Source: an uncultured Bacilli bacterium
GTDB taxonomy: Bacteria > Bacillota_I > Bacilli_A > RF39 > UBA660
Direction of reading: 5' to 3'
NCBI GenBank assembly: GCA_910583945.1
Contig: CAJTYF010000023.1
Location: 1-24,903 of the forward strand
Length of the DNA stretch: 24,903 bases
Positions within the stretch are counted from its first letter, which is position 1. Each line of letters starts with the position of its first letter. Below the pieces are notes generated by a model. That model was not told the DNA's origin, ran no database searches, and saw only the letters and a list, made by a program, of their open reading frames with translations. The position numbers and the translations under genes are program-made. This document shows, piece after piece, positions 8,057-16,634 of the stretch.

Positions 8057-10660
8057 ATGAAAAAAGTAAAAATAATAATTATTCTTGTGGTCATTGCTTT
8101 AGGAATAACAGGAGGGATAAAAGTTTTATCTAATCGAAAAGCAAAAGACACCGTTGTATCACAAGAATCAGAAGAAAAGAAAGAGCATCCAATCTATGAT
8201 GCCAATGAAAATGAAAAAAAAGAGGAAGAATCTAAAACCGATGAGGAACCAATTATAGATTTACCAGACGAAGATAAAAAGGAAGAAGAAAATCAACCTT
8301 CTAGTAGCATCTCAACAAAGCCATCAAAACCGAGTGTTCCTAATGTGCCTACTAAACCTAATGATACACCTAAAGACCCAGAGCAACCAACAAATCCAGA
8401 ACAACCAGAAGAAAAACTAGAAGATTTAATAATAGACAGCACTTTATTAACAAACGGTACTTATTCTTTAACCAATAAAAAATATAAGACCGTAACGATT
8501 ACCTCCGATATTGAAAGTCATGCCAAAATTGTACTCGATACAGTAAAAATAGAAAAAGAATTGATTATTGAAAATCCTGGAAAGTATCAAATAGATATTT
8601 TAAATTCTAATATTCCAACAATGGTGGTAGCGAGTAAAAAAAGAAGCAATTTATTCAGTTTTTTTAGAACCATAAAAAGTATGAATAAGGCCTTAGAAGG
8701 AGCAACCATTAATGTCACCGACAGTCAAATAAAAACACTTTCTATAAATAGCAATGTAGAAATAAATGGAACGAATTCAGTAAACAACATTGAAGTAAAT
8801 AATAGTTCTGAAGTGATATTAAATATAAAAAGTCAAAATGTAGTATTAAATACGACAGGTCATGTCGCTGTAAATCAGAAGATTGACACACTTATCAACC
8901 AAAAAAAGGCAACGATAGTTGTAAACGCACCAATTGAAACGTTTACAAATAATGAAGAAAGTACGATAAGAATTAATGGTGAAAATAAAGTTACTACTTT
9001 GAACAATAAAGGAGAAAATACGATTATTGCCGGAACAGGAACCGTCACAAACGCTAACATTGAAGCCAATAATACAAGAATTTATACGAATGTAACCAAT
9101 AAAACCATCGGTGATCACGTAGAGCAACTATTAATTCGCCAAGAAGAACTCATTCAAATTGTTGAAGCGTATTCTACAAATCAAGGAAGCGTAACGTTTA
9201 CATTAAGTGAAGAAATAGAATTAACATTAAAAGATCTATCCGTCATTTGTAATGCAGGTAAAAATATTACTTTATTTAATCTCTCAACAAATGATAACAA
9301 AACCTATACACTCTCGACATCCTATTATAAAAATGATTCCTATGCTCTTTATATTACCCTACCAAATGGAAATATAATCAGCAAAGAATTCGATACCGAT
9401 TACGCTAATCCAACAGTAGAAAACGTAAAAATAGAAAGAATCACTGGAACGGAAGCCCTTTTAAAATTATATGGTGTTGATGAAGGCGGAAAAATCTACT
9501 ATATTTTAGATGATGCATCAAGAATGACCATTAATGAAGAAACTATCAAAAAAACAGGGCAAGTGGCGAATGTAAAAGTTGGATTTAATAGCATTCCGAT
9601 AAAAGGATTAGTTGCTGAAAAAACTTATGAGTTATATTATGTCATTGAAGGCTATTTTGAAAATACATCAAAAGTAAAAGGGCCTTTAACCATACCAAGT
9701 CAACAAAAAGTAGAAAATCCAAACAAATACGAAATTATTTATGCTAAAGAAGAAATAAGTAATCGTTTTGTCTTTAAATTAAATCGTGCTCCAGAAAAAG
9801 AACTTACTTTAGAGGATTTTCAAATCGATTGCCCAAGTGATAGTAGTTTAACGATTAAAGACGCAACATTTTATGTTAGTCCAGACTTATTAACTTATAT
9901 CATTGTAATACCCGAAAATTATGGACACAAAGATAATGAATATACTGTAAGAATTAAAGTATCCGAAAATGAGACTCCAATAGAAATGGACTTTGCAACA
10001 CATTTAAATCCACCAGTCATTACAGGAGCCGTAGATAACGTAAAAAGAATATCTGAAACAGAAGCCGAATTTAAATTCAACTCTGATGAAGCTGGAACGG
10101 TTTATTTTGGTTTATACGAATGGAATGGTGGCATTTATGACTACAATTCAACAACACCTTTTGCCAGTGATGTTCTAACTGGAAAAATAAATAGTCAAAA
10201 ACAAACTTTAAATGCTGGAGCCAATACTATTCATCTTGACTTAAGCAAAAATGAAGTAACTAAAAATACTCGAATTTGGGCGTTATTTGTTGATACGGTA
10301 GGCAATTATCGCGTGGGTTTTGTAGATCATTACAAAATTCCTGAATACGAAAAACCGGTTCCACCAATCGAAAGTGGGTTACAAATAACAAACATAGACT
10401 ACACAAATAAATCATTTAAAATAGAATTTAATGAAGAACTCCTATACGATATAACTCAAGACGATGTGACCCTATCAGTTGTGAGTGGAGGTTCTTTACC
10501 TACTAAGCTTATGTTAATGATAGATAATATGGTAGCTAAAAAAGTAACGATTGAAATTGCAAATTACGTTTTGCCAGTTGGTGAATATGAACTAACTTTA
10601 AAAGTAACAGATAAAAATAACAAAACAGTACTATTAACAAAAAGAATAGTAATCAAATAA
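8057..10660 (+). CDS. Large N-terminally anchored surface protein with beta-rich repeats
   Basis: 867 aa. A hydrophobic segment at about 5-24 (IIIILVVIALGITGGIK) with a lysine-rich start acts as signal anchor. An acidic E/K/D linker follows (30-75), then a proline-rich stalk (about 80-138; repeats such as NPEQPEE). Residues about 140-370 hold short strand-turn units rich in N, T, V and I (for example VTDSQIKTLSINSNVEINGT), suggesting a beta-solenoid. The rest contains several Ig/FN3-like beta domains, each with a VKIERITGTEALLK- or VKRISETEAEFK-like strand near its start. There is no LPxTG or other C-terminal anchor, so it is held by its N-terminus and faces outward. It is probably an adhesin or cell-envelope protein; the ligand is unknown. 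It has its own promoter and terminator and is monocistronic. Confidence 0.8.
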   Translation: MKKVKIIIILVVIALGITGGIKVLSNRKAKDTVVSQESEEKKEHPIYDANENEKKEEESKTDEEPIIDLPDEDKKEEENQPSSSISTKPSKPSVPNVPTKPNDTPKDPEQPTNPEQPEEKLEDLIIDSTLLTNGTYSLTNKKYKTVTITSDIESHAKIVLDTVKIEKELIIENPGKYQIDILNSNIPTMVVASKKRSNLFSFFRTIKSMNKALEGATINVTDSQIKTLSINSNVEINGTNSVNNIEVNNSSEVILNIKSQNVVLNTTGHVAVNQKIDTLINQKKATIVVNAPIETFTNNEESTIRINGENKVTTLNNKGENTIIAGTGTVTNANIEANNTRIYTNVTNKTIGDHVEQLLIRQEELIQIVEAYSTNQGSVTFTLSEEIELTLKDLSVICNAGKNITLFNLSTNDNKTYTLSTSYYKNDSYALYITLPNGNIISKEFDTDYANPTVENVKIERITGTEALLKLYGVDEGGKIYYILDDASRMTINEETIKKTGQVANVKVGFNSIPIKGLVAEKTYELYYVIEGYFENTSKVKGPLTIPSQQKVENPNKYEIIYAKEEISNRFVFKLNRAPEKELTLEDFQIDCPSDSSLTIKDATFYVSPDLLTYIIVIPENYGHKDNEYTVRIKVSENETPIEMDFATHLNPPVITGAVDNVKRISETEAEFKFNSDEAGTVYFGLYEWNGGIYDYNSTTPFASDVLTGKINSQKQTLNAGANTIHLDLSKNEVTKNTRIWALFVDTVGNYRVGFVDHYKIPEYEKPVPPIESGLQITNIDYTNKSFKIEFNEELLYDITQDDVTLSVVSGGSLPTKLMLMIDNMVAKKVTIEIANYVLPVGEYELTLKVTDKNNKTVLLTKRIVIK

Positions 10661-10691
10661 TACAAAGAGTATTTTAAAATTATAGTATAAG

Positions 10692-10717
10692 AGGATTGTA
10701 TAGAAAGCAATCCTTTT
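10692..10717 (+). terminator. Rho-independent terminator after the surface protein gene
   Basis: Stem AGGATTG (10692-10698) pairs with CAATCCT (10708-10714), with a 9-nt loop and a short T tail. Confidence 0.75.
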
Positions 10718-10737
10718 AATATACCATTTTTACGAGA

Positions 10738-10764
10738 TAAAAAAGATAAGCTAGAACTTATCTT
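10738..10764 (-). terminator. Rho-independent terminator of the MoxR/transglutaminase operon
   Basis: AAGATAAG (10743-10750) pairs with CTTATCTT (10757-10764). On the minus strand the hairpin is followed by a run of T, directly after the stop of the transglutaminase-like gene. Confidence 0.75.
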
Positions 10765-10776
10765 AAAGTTTATTTT

Positions 10777-13425
10777 TTACAAAGAATTTTTTTCTTTTTT
10801 TAGAGTTCGTTTTAATTCTTCATAATGATTGGTAATATAAGGAATTTCATGGATAAGTTTTGAAGTAGTGATAGAGTAATTTTTATTTTGTTGTAATTCC
10901 TTTTTTAAATGTTTTAATTCTTCTCTTGTAAAACTACTATAATCGTAATAGATAGAATCAAAATATTCGTCTAAAGTTTTTTCGATAGGCAAATATGTGC
11001 CTCCATAAACTTCCTGATTTAAAGAAGCATAAGAAAATGCTATATCGTTTTTATTCATTAATTTTTTGATTTTTTTAAACTTAATAGTAAAAATAATTTG
11101 ATTTCCATATTTTTGACTAATTTTAGCACTTATTAGGAATAGAAGAACATAAAGAGGAATATGATTTTGAAATCCCCAAGAAAGTATTTGTTGTATCATT
11201 CGTAATAATAAATCTTTACTAGAAGTAGGTGTATTTTCTATTATGTTTCCTTTAGCATCCATAACCCAAGCATGTGCTTCATTTAGACTGATCTTATTAT
11301 CTCCATCAGCATTATAATAGCCAACAACATAGCTTAAATCTTCACTGACATTTAAAGTTAAAGTGGCAGCTAAGTTACAAACAAGAGAATCTAAAGAAGC
11401 AATAGCCTCAAAGTATTCTAGTTCATTCATCTTTGTGATTTCTTTAGTTAAATGAGCATCTTTTATTGGAGTAGTTGAATAAGTTTTTGACTTTATCGCC
11501 GAATAGATTTCTGCTAAACTAGCATTTTCATTTAAACCTAATCCTTTAAGAATCACCTGTTTAATTTCTGAGTGAGAGTAATTTCGATAAGAAGAAGGCG
11601 ATTCTAAACTCTTTACAAAACTATTATTGGATTTTTGATTTAAATCAATACTATAAGTATAAGTAAGTTCTGGTTTTTCTAAAGTTTTTAACCATTCTAA
11701 GTTTTCATCTGTTAATAGTGAATTGCTAAAAGTGTGTTCTTGAGTTGGATTTTCTAAATCTTTGATTTGCATTTTTGTAATGATATAATTATCACCCAAA
11801 GGATATAACGTATTACAATTGGAATAGCCCCAGTTAATCCAATAACTAACATCATTTTCTGTTAAAATATGACTAATTTCCAAAATAGGTTTTGCATCTT
11901 CCAAAGGCCAAATAAGAAAAAAATTAGAAGCTAAATCATATTCAATTTTTCCTTCACTATATCTTTCTCGCCAAGCATAATGCGTTGCAAAATATTTAGG
12001 CATATCCACATCTTCTGTAAGAGGTGTAATAGTAGCAATTTCTATATTTTTTTGATAATCGGTATCTCCTGTAGAAGCTAAAATATCGCCAAAATAATCG
12101 GAAGAATGTTCTTTTTTTGGTTTATTTAAAAGATTCATTTCTTGTAAATTTTCTATAATAGGGGTTATGAAAAGTTCTTTTTCAAATTCCCAAGATTTTT
12201 CATGAGATTCAATTATAAAATTTTCAACATTTGAATAATAATCCTCATTATTTGGATCAATTTTGGAAGCTACTTTAAGAATACAGAACATATAAACCCA
12301 AAGAAATGTATAGGTAGTAGTGTTTTTTTGAAAAGTAGCGTATTTTTGATAAGAATTTATTGGCATTTTTTTAATTTTTCCTGTCTTTTTTAATTGATAA
12401 ATTTTAAAACAAGAATCCATGAAACTTATAGAAGCTTTTTTTTGTTTCTGTTTATTTTGATGATTTAGATTAAGATAGAAAGAAACTAGTAATACTAAAT
12501 CTTTCTCTTCTCCTATTTTTGTCTGAGAAGCAGCTAAGAGTTCTTCGCTATTTTTCACATTAAAATATTGGTTTAAAGTACACTTTTCTTGGTCTATAAA
12601 ATTGCCATTTAAATCGTATTTTTTAATAAAAAGACAGTCATTCGTTATAGAAAAACTCTGTTCTATTTTGCCATAATCCTTATCTTTAATTAAACTATCA
12701 TTATTTAATAAACAAGATAATCTATCTTTTAGAGTTTTTTCTAATTTTTTTAAATCAAAATCTTGTTTATAGTTTTCAATTGCCCGTTTCACAAAGATAT
12801 CTTTGATGGATTGTGCATAAAAGGGAATGATTTCTTTTTCTTCTTTTTTTGAAGAAACTTCTAATAATTGAATGGCTTCTGTTAACTCCGATAAAGAAAG
12901 TTTACAAACTACCTCATTTAATTTGTTTCTTATAATGTTTGTTTCTAATTCATTATTATCTTTATTTGTGAAATAGGCACGAAAATATTCATTTAAGAAA
13001 TCGATTTTGGACTTTTCTATATAAATGTTTTGTAAATCTTTTTCAAATAAAATCACTTTGCGAATTTTGTAATGCGTACAAAATGTTAAAATTTTTTTCA
13101 GATTTTTTATGTATTGTTCTTTAGAATTTGTTTCATTTTCATAAAGAATACTAAGTGTAGAAGTATTTGGATATTCTATAAAATCTACTGGAATATGAAG
13201 TACGTGCCTTAATTTATCTTGGGCACTTTTGATTTTTTCTATGGGAATGAAAAAAGATTTGATTTTTAGATAGCTTAAATAGAGAACAAACAAAATTCTT
13301 GAAAAGGCTAAAGTCTCCACTTTTAAAAGCGGCATGCTGTTTGTTCCTTTAGAAATAATGGCTTCAAATAAATCTCCATGCTTTTTTATATATTTTAAAC
13401 TTTTTTTAATTTCTTTTTCAGTCAT
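10777..13425 (-). CDS. Transglutaminase-like protein with EF-hand-like loop, MoxR partner
   Basis: 882 aa. The recognisable part is a transglutaminase/protease-like core at about 640-735: SKTYSTTP, the nucleophile region LVCNLA (C683), VVGYYN (700-705), then EAHAWVMDAKGN with H718. The third catalytic position falls in IIENTPT, where the usual D appears to be N or E. Between strand and histidine lies NADGDNKISLNE (705-716), a good 12-residue EF-hand calcium-loop pattern. A hydrophobic segment at about 755-772 may be a membrane helix. The first 600 residues are unrecognised and charged. The start ATG overlaps the moxR stop by four bases. MoxR ATPases commonly pair with DUF58, vWA and transglutaminase proteins in envelope or complex-assembly operons; here only the transglutaminase partner is present. 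Confidence 0.75.
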   Translation of the reverse strand: MTEKEIKKSLKYIKKHGDLFEAIISKGTNSMPLLKVETLAFSRILFVLYLSYLKIKSFFIPIEKIKSAQDKLRHVLHIPVDFIEYPNTSTLSILYENETNSKEQYIKNLKKILTFCTHYKIRKVILFEKDLQNIYIEKSKIDFLNEYFRAYFTNKDNNELETNIIRNKLNEVVCKLSLSELTEAIQLLEVSSKKEEKEIIPFYAQSIKDIFVKRAIENYKQDFDLKKLEKTLKDRLSCLLNNDSLIKDKDYGKIEQSFSITNDCLFIKKYDLNGNFIDQEKCTLNQYFNVKNSEELLAASQTKIGEEKDLVLLVSFYLNLNHQNKQKQKKASISFMDSCFKIYQLKKTGKIKKMPINSYQKYATFQKNTTTYTFLWVYMFCILKVASKIDPNNEDYYSNVENFIIESHEKSWEFEKELFITPIIENLQEMNLLNKPKKEHSSDYFGDILASTGDTDYQKNIEIATITPLTEDVDMPKYFATHYAWRERYSEGKIEYDLASNFFLIWPLEDAKPILEISHILTENDVSYWINWGYSNCNTLYPLGDNYIITKMQIKDLENPTQEHTFSNSLLTDENLEWLKTLEKPELTYTYSIDLNQKSNNSFVKSLESPSSYRNYSHSEIKQVILKGLGLNENASLAEIYSAIKSKTYSTTPIKDAHLTKEITKMNELEYFEAIASLDSLVCNLAATLTLNVSEDLSYVVGYYNADGDNKISLNEAHAWVMDAKGNIIENTPTSSKDLLLRMIQQILSWGFQNHIPLYVLLFLISAKISQKYGNQIIFTIKFKKIKKLMNKNDIAFSYASLNQEVYGGTYLPIEKTLDEYFDSIYYDYSSFTREELKHLKKELQQNKNYSITTSKLIHEIPYITNHYEELKRTLKKEKNSL

Positions 13426-14366
13426 CGTCTTAAAATCCTTCTTCGTATGGGAGCTGAACTAACGTTTATAGATCTAATTAATTCTTTTTCTAAATTAGTA
13501 AAAGCCTCTATTACTTGCGAATCATCGATTGCAAATAAATCTTGATTGATACGATGTCTAAAAAGATAAGGAATAAAAGGAACGATATCTGATTTTCTTA
13601 TTACTTTTGTACCATTTAACAAAGCTGAGGTTTTGGCAAGTTGAATGGCAAATTGTTTTGCTCTTATATTGTCTCCAACAAATAGTTTTTTGCCATCAAT
13701 TTCAGTCTGATCAACTTTCTCAAAAATATCGAGTAAAAATTCTTGTTCTCTATCTGAAATGGGTACGGAATTAACGATATTTTCTGTGTAATGAAAATGA
13801 TTATAGTTTAACATAGAAGAACTTGAGGTTTTCTCTCCAAAAAGAACTTTTCTTTTTTCTTCTCTTGATAAGGGTTCAAAATAGACATAAACATCAAAGC
13901 GGTCATAAATGGCTAGGGGAACAGTAAAAGTACCTCCATCAGATTGGTTTTGGGTAGCAAATACACAAAAATCACCAAATTTGTAATCCCTATCTTCTAA
14001 CGTCATGTGATTATCGGCTAAAAGTTCAATTAAAGCCGATTGTGTTTTGGGTCTAGCACGGTTAAATTCATCGATTTGTAAAAAATGAATATCTGTATTT
14101 TGTTTTAAAATGTTTTGAATATCGCTAGGAAGTAAGTCTTCCGTAATCGAAATTTTTTTGGAAGTATAGTTTTGGCGCAAAGAATCGGCAAGTAAACTCT
14201 TTCCAGCCCCAACGTTTCCCGCAAGCATAATACGACAATTTGTATTACATAGTAAAGAAGTTGCAATTACCTTTTTGGCGCTGTTTTGTCCTACTAAAAT
14301 GGCATTTAAATCATTTAAAGTATTTTGATAAATTGTTCTTAAATTTTGAATTGTTCTCATATCCAT
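13422..14366 (-). CDS. MoxR-family AAA+ ATPase
   Basis: 314 aa. Walker A is AGNVGAGKS (49-57), and Walker B is HFLQIDE followed by the MoxR hallmark FNRARPKTQSALIELLADN (101-119). Sensor 1 lies in FCVFATQNQ, followed by YDRFDVYVYF. The protein acts as a hexameric chaperone-like ATPase, probably remodelling or activating the overlapping transglutaminase-like partner. Start choice: ATG 14366 has a good Shine-Dalgarno AAAGGGG (14375-14381), and the promoter at 14395-14423 overlaps the upstream alternative ATG at 14423, which rules that one out. Confidence 0.92.
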   Translation of the reverse strand: MDMRTIQNLRTIYQNTLNDLNAILVGQNSAKKVIATSLLCNTNCRIMLAGNVGAGKSLLADSLRQNYTSKKISITEDLLPSDIQNILKQNTDIHFLQIDEFNRARPKTQSALIELLADNHMTLEDRDYKFGDFCVFATQNQSDGGTFTVPLAIYDRFDVYVYFEPLSREEKRKVLFGEKTSSSSMLNYNHFHYTENIVNSVPISDREQEFLLDIFEKVDQTEIDGKKLFVGDNIRAKQFAIQLAKTSALLNGTKVIRKSDIVPFIPYLFRHRINQDLFAIDDSQVIEAFTNLEKELIRSINVSSAPIRRRILRR

Positions 14367-14394
14367 TGTAAAAACCCCTTTTTCTTGGTTATCT

Positions 14395-14423
14395 ACAATA
14401 TCATTTCTTTTATTGCATGTCAA
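14395..14423 (-). promoter_or_regulatory. Promoter of the moxR operon
   Basis: On the minus strand: TTGACA (14418-14423), a 17-bp spacer, then TATTGT (14395-14400). The -35 is consensus. The accessory region starts only about 10-30 bp upstream of it. Confidence 0.85.
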
Positions 14424-14433
14424 GAAAATTTAA

Positions 14434-15703
14434 AAGCAAAAAATAAGGCCTTTTAAAACAGGTAGAAGGTGGAACATTCCTAAAGATACAAGTAAACCTA
14501 TTGATAAAAGAACAAATTATGCTAAAGAACAAGATGATAGAAAAATTGTTGTAGTTGCTGGTATAAATTCTGAAATTGGTGTCGAACTTTCTAAAATATT
14601 ACTTGAAAAAGGTTTTTATATTATAGGTTTATATCAAGAAGGTAGCTTTGTTGATAAAGCTTTACAAAAATAAAATATTAAATTGCAACCTGTTAATTAT
14701 TTTAAACGAGAAACACTTATACAGGCAGTAAATGAGATAAAAAAAGATGTTTATGGCTTTATCTTTATGGAAATATTCTTTGAGCTTGAGGATTCTTTGG
14801 ATTTTGATTATGACCAGTTTGAAAAAAGTTATCAAGTTAATTTATTTTCCGTTAATCTATTAGTTCGTGAAATTGTTAAAAAAATGAACTTTGAATCAAG
14901 TATAGTTCTGGTTAATAGTATTGAAGCTTATCGTGGTTCTTTTGGAGCAAGTGCTTATGCCTCTGCTCAGGCTGCTAAAGAAAATTTAATGAAAACATTT
15001 GCTAATATTTATACAGAAATTTATGGGGTAAGAGTTAATTCTGTTGTTGCAGGTTGGATTGGTGGAGTAATGGAAACTGATGATACATTTAATAAAACAA
15101 AAGATTCTATTCCAATGAAACGGCTTGGTTATTCATATGAAATAGCAGACGATATTTATTTAATGCTAACAAGACATAAATATTCTAATGGAACATCTTT
15201 AGTGTCTGATGGTGGATATTTATCATTTGATGAACAATCTAAAACAGAAGATTTAGATTCAGGAAAATTTTATCGTATTTTAGATAAGTTTTTTACAGAA
15301 ACAAAAAAAGGCTCTGAAATGTGGATTATTTCGACAATGATGGACAATGAATGGAATGAAGACCCTGCTGAAAGAAAATTTATTCAAAGTAACTTTGATG
15401 CAGTTAATCGTGGAGTTAAAATGGAACGTATTTTTCTTTTTAGCAAAAAGAATTTAAACGAATATAAGAAAAATAAATATATTCAAAGATACTTATCATG
15501 TAATAAAATTATAACACGTATAATACCGAGTAGTAAATGAAGGATGGATAGGTATAGATGGCTATGCACTTTTGGTAGATTTACCTAGTGATGGAACATC
15601 TAGAGGATATGTAACTATGAATAAAAAAGAAATTGTCAAAGCTAAAGAATGTTTTAAAAAGTTACATAGATTAGCTGTTCCTTTAAGAGAGGTTATGAAA
15701 TAA
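14434..15703 (+). pseudogene. Decayed HTH-SDR fusion gene
   Basis: Three frame segments form one former gene. Segment 1 (14434-14673) starts without an N-terminus in GRRWNIPKDTSKPIDKRT, the typical end of an excisionase-like HTH domain, then reads KIVVVAGINSEIGVELSK, a short-chain dehydrogenase Rossmann motif. An in-frame TAA (14671-14673) interrupts it. Segment 2 (to 15540) continues the same frame with the SDR core (S79, Y92 counted from TTG 14683) and a further domain starting near MWIISTMMDNEW. A +1 shift near 15530 leads to segment 3, VVNEGWIGIDGYALLVDL, ending in TAA 15701-15703. The SDR YxxxK motif reads YASAQ, so the catalytic lysine is absent. The lost 5' end, nonsense codon and frameshift show decay. 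The family of the C-terminal domain is not recognised. Confidence 0.72.
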
Positions 15704-15715
15704 TTAATTAGAGTT

Positions 15716-15860
15716 TAATAAAAACAGATTAATAATTGACTGTCCGAGTGAATTAAATAGTTATATTGATAGAGTTAAACCAAAAGAAATATTACACAAT
15801 TTATTGACACCAATAGTGGAAGATTTGGACACGAATTTAATGATTAATAGATATGTATAA
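15716..15860 (+). pseudogene. Short coding remnant
   Basis: Open frame without a start, reading NKNRLIIDCPSELNSYIDR and ending at TAA 15858-15860. The family is unknown. It contains GGACACGAATTT (15827-15838), identical to one of the operator-like repeats before the complete uvrB; in coding frame this is LDTNL, so the match may be chance. Confidence 0.3.
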
Positions 15861-15889
15861 AAAATAAAAAAATGATAAAAATAATTACG

Positions 15890-15918
15890 AGGGAACATAC
15901 AGGTGTTTCCTTGTTTTT
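15890..15918 (+). terminator. Terminator-like hairpin in module 1
   Basis: AGGGAACA (15890-15897) pairs with TGTTTCCT (15904-15911), including one G-U pair, followed by TGTTTTT. The related hairpin recurs at 19155-19181. Confidence 0.6.
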
Positions 15919-16018
15919 GATTGTTAAAAATGATAGAATTATTTCGTAATTTTACTATTTTGTTATGTTTGATGTTATTTCTTATTATTTAGTCCAAAAA
16001 ATGAAATTTGTGACTTTC

Positions 16019-16100
16019 ATTCGTTCCCAAGCAAAAAGTTGACTATTAACCAGCCAAATTTATCATTCGGGAACGAATTTAAAGACTATTGGGAACGAAT
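16019..16100. promoter_or_regulatory. Three-copy GGGAACGAAT operator-like cluster before the uvrB stub
   Basis: One inverted copy (16019-16028) and two direct copies (16069-16078, 16091-16100; period 22 bp) of the same 10-mer. A TTGACT (16039-16044) and TATCAT (16061-16066) lie between them at 16-bp spacing and could be a promoter controlled by these sites. Confidence 0.65.
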
Positions 16101-16146
16101 AATCTGGCTGAGAGTTATCAAAATAGTAATGAACGGAGGTCACAAA

Positions 16147-16455
16147 ATGTTCAAATTAGTATCAAAATATGAGCCAAGTGGAGACCAGCCACTTGCTATT
16201 GAAAAGTTAGTAGAAGGAATACAAAATGGTAAGAAAGAACAGGTTTTACTGGGGGCTACGGGAACTGGTAAGACATTTACGATTGCAAACGTAATCGCGA
16301 AAACGAATAAACCTACACTCGTTTTGGCACATAATAAAACTCTCGCAGGCCAGCTGTATGCTGAGCTGCGAGAATTGTTCCCAAACAATCACGTAGAGTA
16401 TTTTGTATCCTATTATAGCTACACTCTTAAAACTGTTATATTTATTGCTATTTAG
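16147..16455 (+). pseudogene. uvrB: uvrB 5'-end stub (UvrB residues 1-90 plus 12 foreign residues)
   Basis: ATG 16147 follows an ACGGAGG Shine-Dalgarno. The first 90 residues, through the Walker A GATGTGKT (36-43) to EYFVSYY, differ from the complete UvrB downstream at only 7 positions by hand alignment. Many codons differ synonymously, so this is not a recent duplication. After TATTAT (16411-16416) homology ends, and 12 unrelated residues lead to TAG at 16453-16455. The stub keeps an ATP-binding loop but lacks all other helicase motifs, so it cannot be UvrB. It most likely marks the left junction of an insertion. Confidence 0.88.
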
Positions 16456-16504
16456 TGCCATTTAATACTGAAAAACGAATTAAATAACATTAGATGATAC
16501 TAAA
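16451..16504. repeat. Facing arrays of TTTAGT-type decamers at the element's left end
   Basis: On the plus strand TTTAGT (16451) and TTTAAT (16461) are 10 bp apart. On the minus strand ACTAAA (16499-16504), ATTAGA (16489-16494) and ATTAAA (16479-16484) are three related copies at exact 10-bp spacing. Together they make an imperfect inverted repeat around AAAAACGA. Similar decamers recur at 19231-19256. Confidence 0.6.
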
Positions 16505-16516
16505 TGCACAAATAAA

Positions 16517-16543
16517 ATTTGTGGCCAACATTCGTATCCTTGT
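16517..16543 (+). repeat. ATTTGTGGCC...ATTCGT block before the rhuM-like gene
   Basis: ATTTGTGGCC (16517-16526), AAC, then ATTCGTATCC (16530-16539) and TTGTT. The same layout occurs at 16006, 17981 and 19259. Confidence 0.75.
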
Positions 16544-16575
16544 TAGATTAAACGGAAAATAATAACGGTAAATGG

Positions 16576-16581
16576 TATAAT
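16576..16581 (+). promoter_or_regulatory. Extended -10 promoter of the rhuM-like gene
   Basis: TGGTATAAT (TGn-TATAAT). No clear -35. The gene's ATG is 54 bp further on, after an AAGGAG at 16586-16591 that precedes no usable frame. Confidence 0.55.
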
Positions 16582-16634
16582 ATTTAAGGAGATAAAGTTG
16601 ATATAAAAATTTAAAATTAGAATGTGAGGTAAAT

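Larger units (their letters stand above)
15881..16416 (+). repeat. uvrB upstream/5' module, copy 1
   Basis: Homologous block by block to 19144-19659: terminator-like hairpin, 10-bp-period TTTAGT-type tract (15968-15993), ATTTGTG block (16006-16015), inverted ATTCGTTCCC (16019-16028), direct repeats GGGAACGAAT (16069-16078 and 16091-16100), CTGGCTGAG, Shine-Dalgarno, then 90 codons of uvrB. Homology stops at codon 90. Confidence 0.85.

Noticed and set aside
8846..9127. Two minus-strand open frames inside the surface protein gene
   Set aside because: They lie fully inside a well-supported plus-strand gene and have no ribosome site or family resemblance.
16147..16455. Treating the uvrB stub as a simple recent tandem duplication
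   Set aside because: The two copies have many synonymous differences and different operator cores, so they diverged long before being placed side by side.
16140..16461. Minus-strand frames opposite the uvrB stub, and similar ones at 19489-19671 and 19906-20151
   Set aside because: Antisense shadows of conserved uvrB coding sequence. The frame at 19489 mirrors one at the stub only because the plus strands are homologous.
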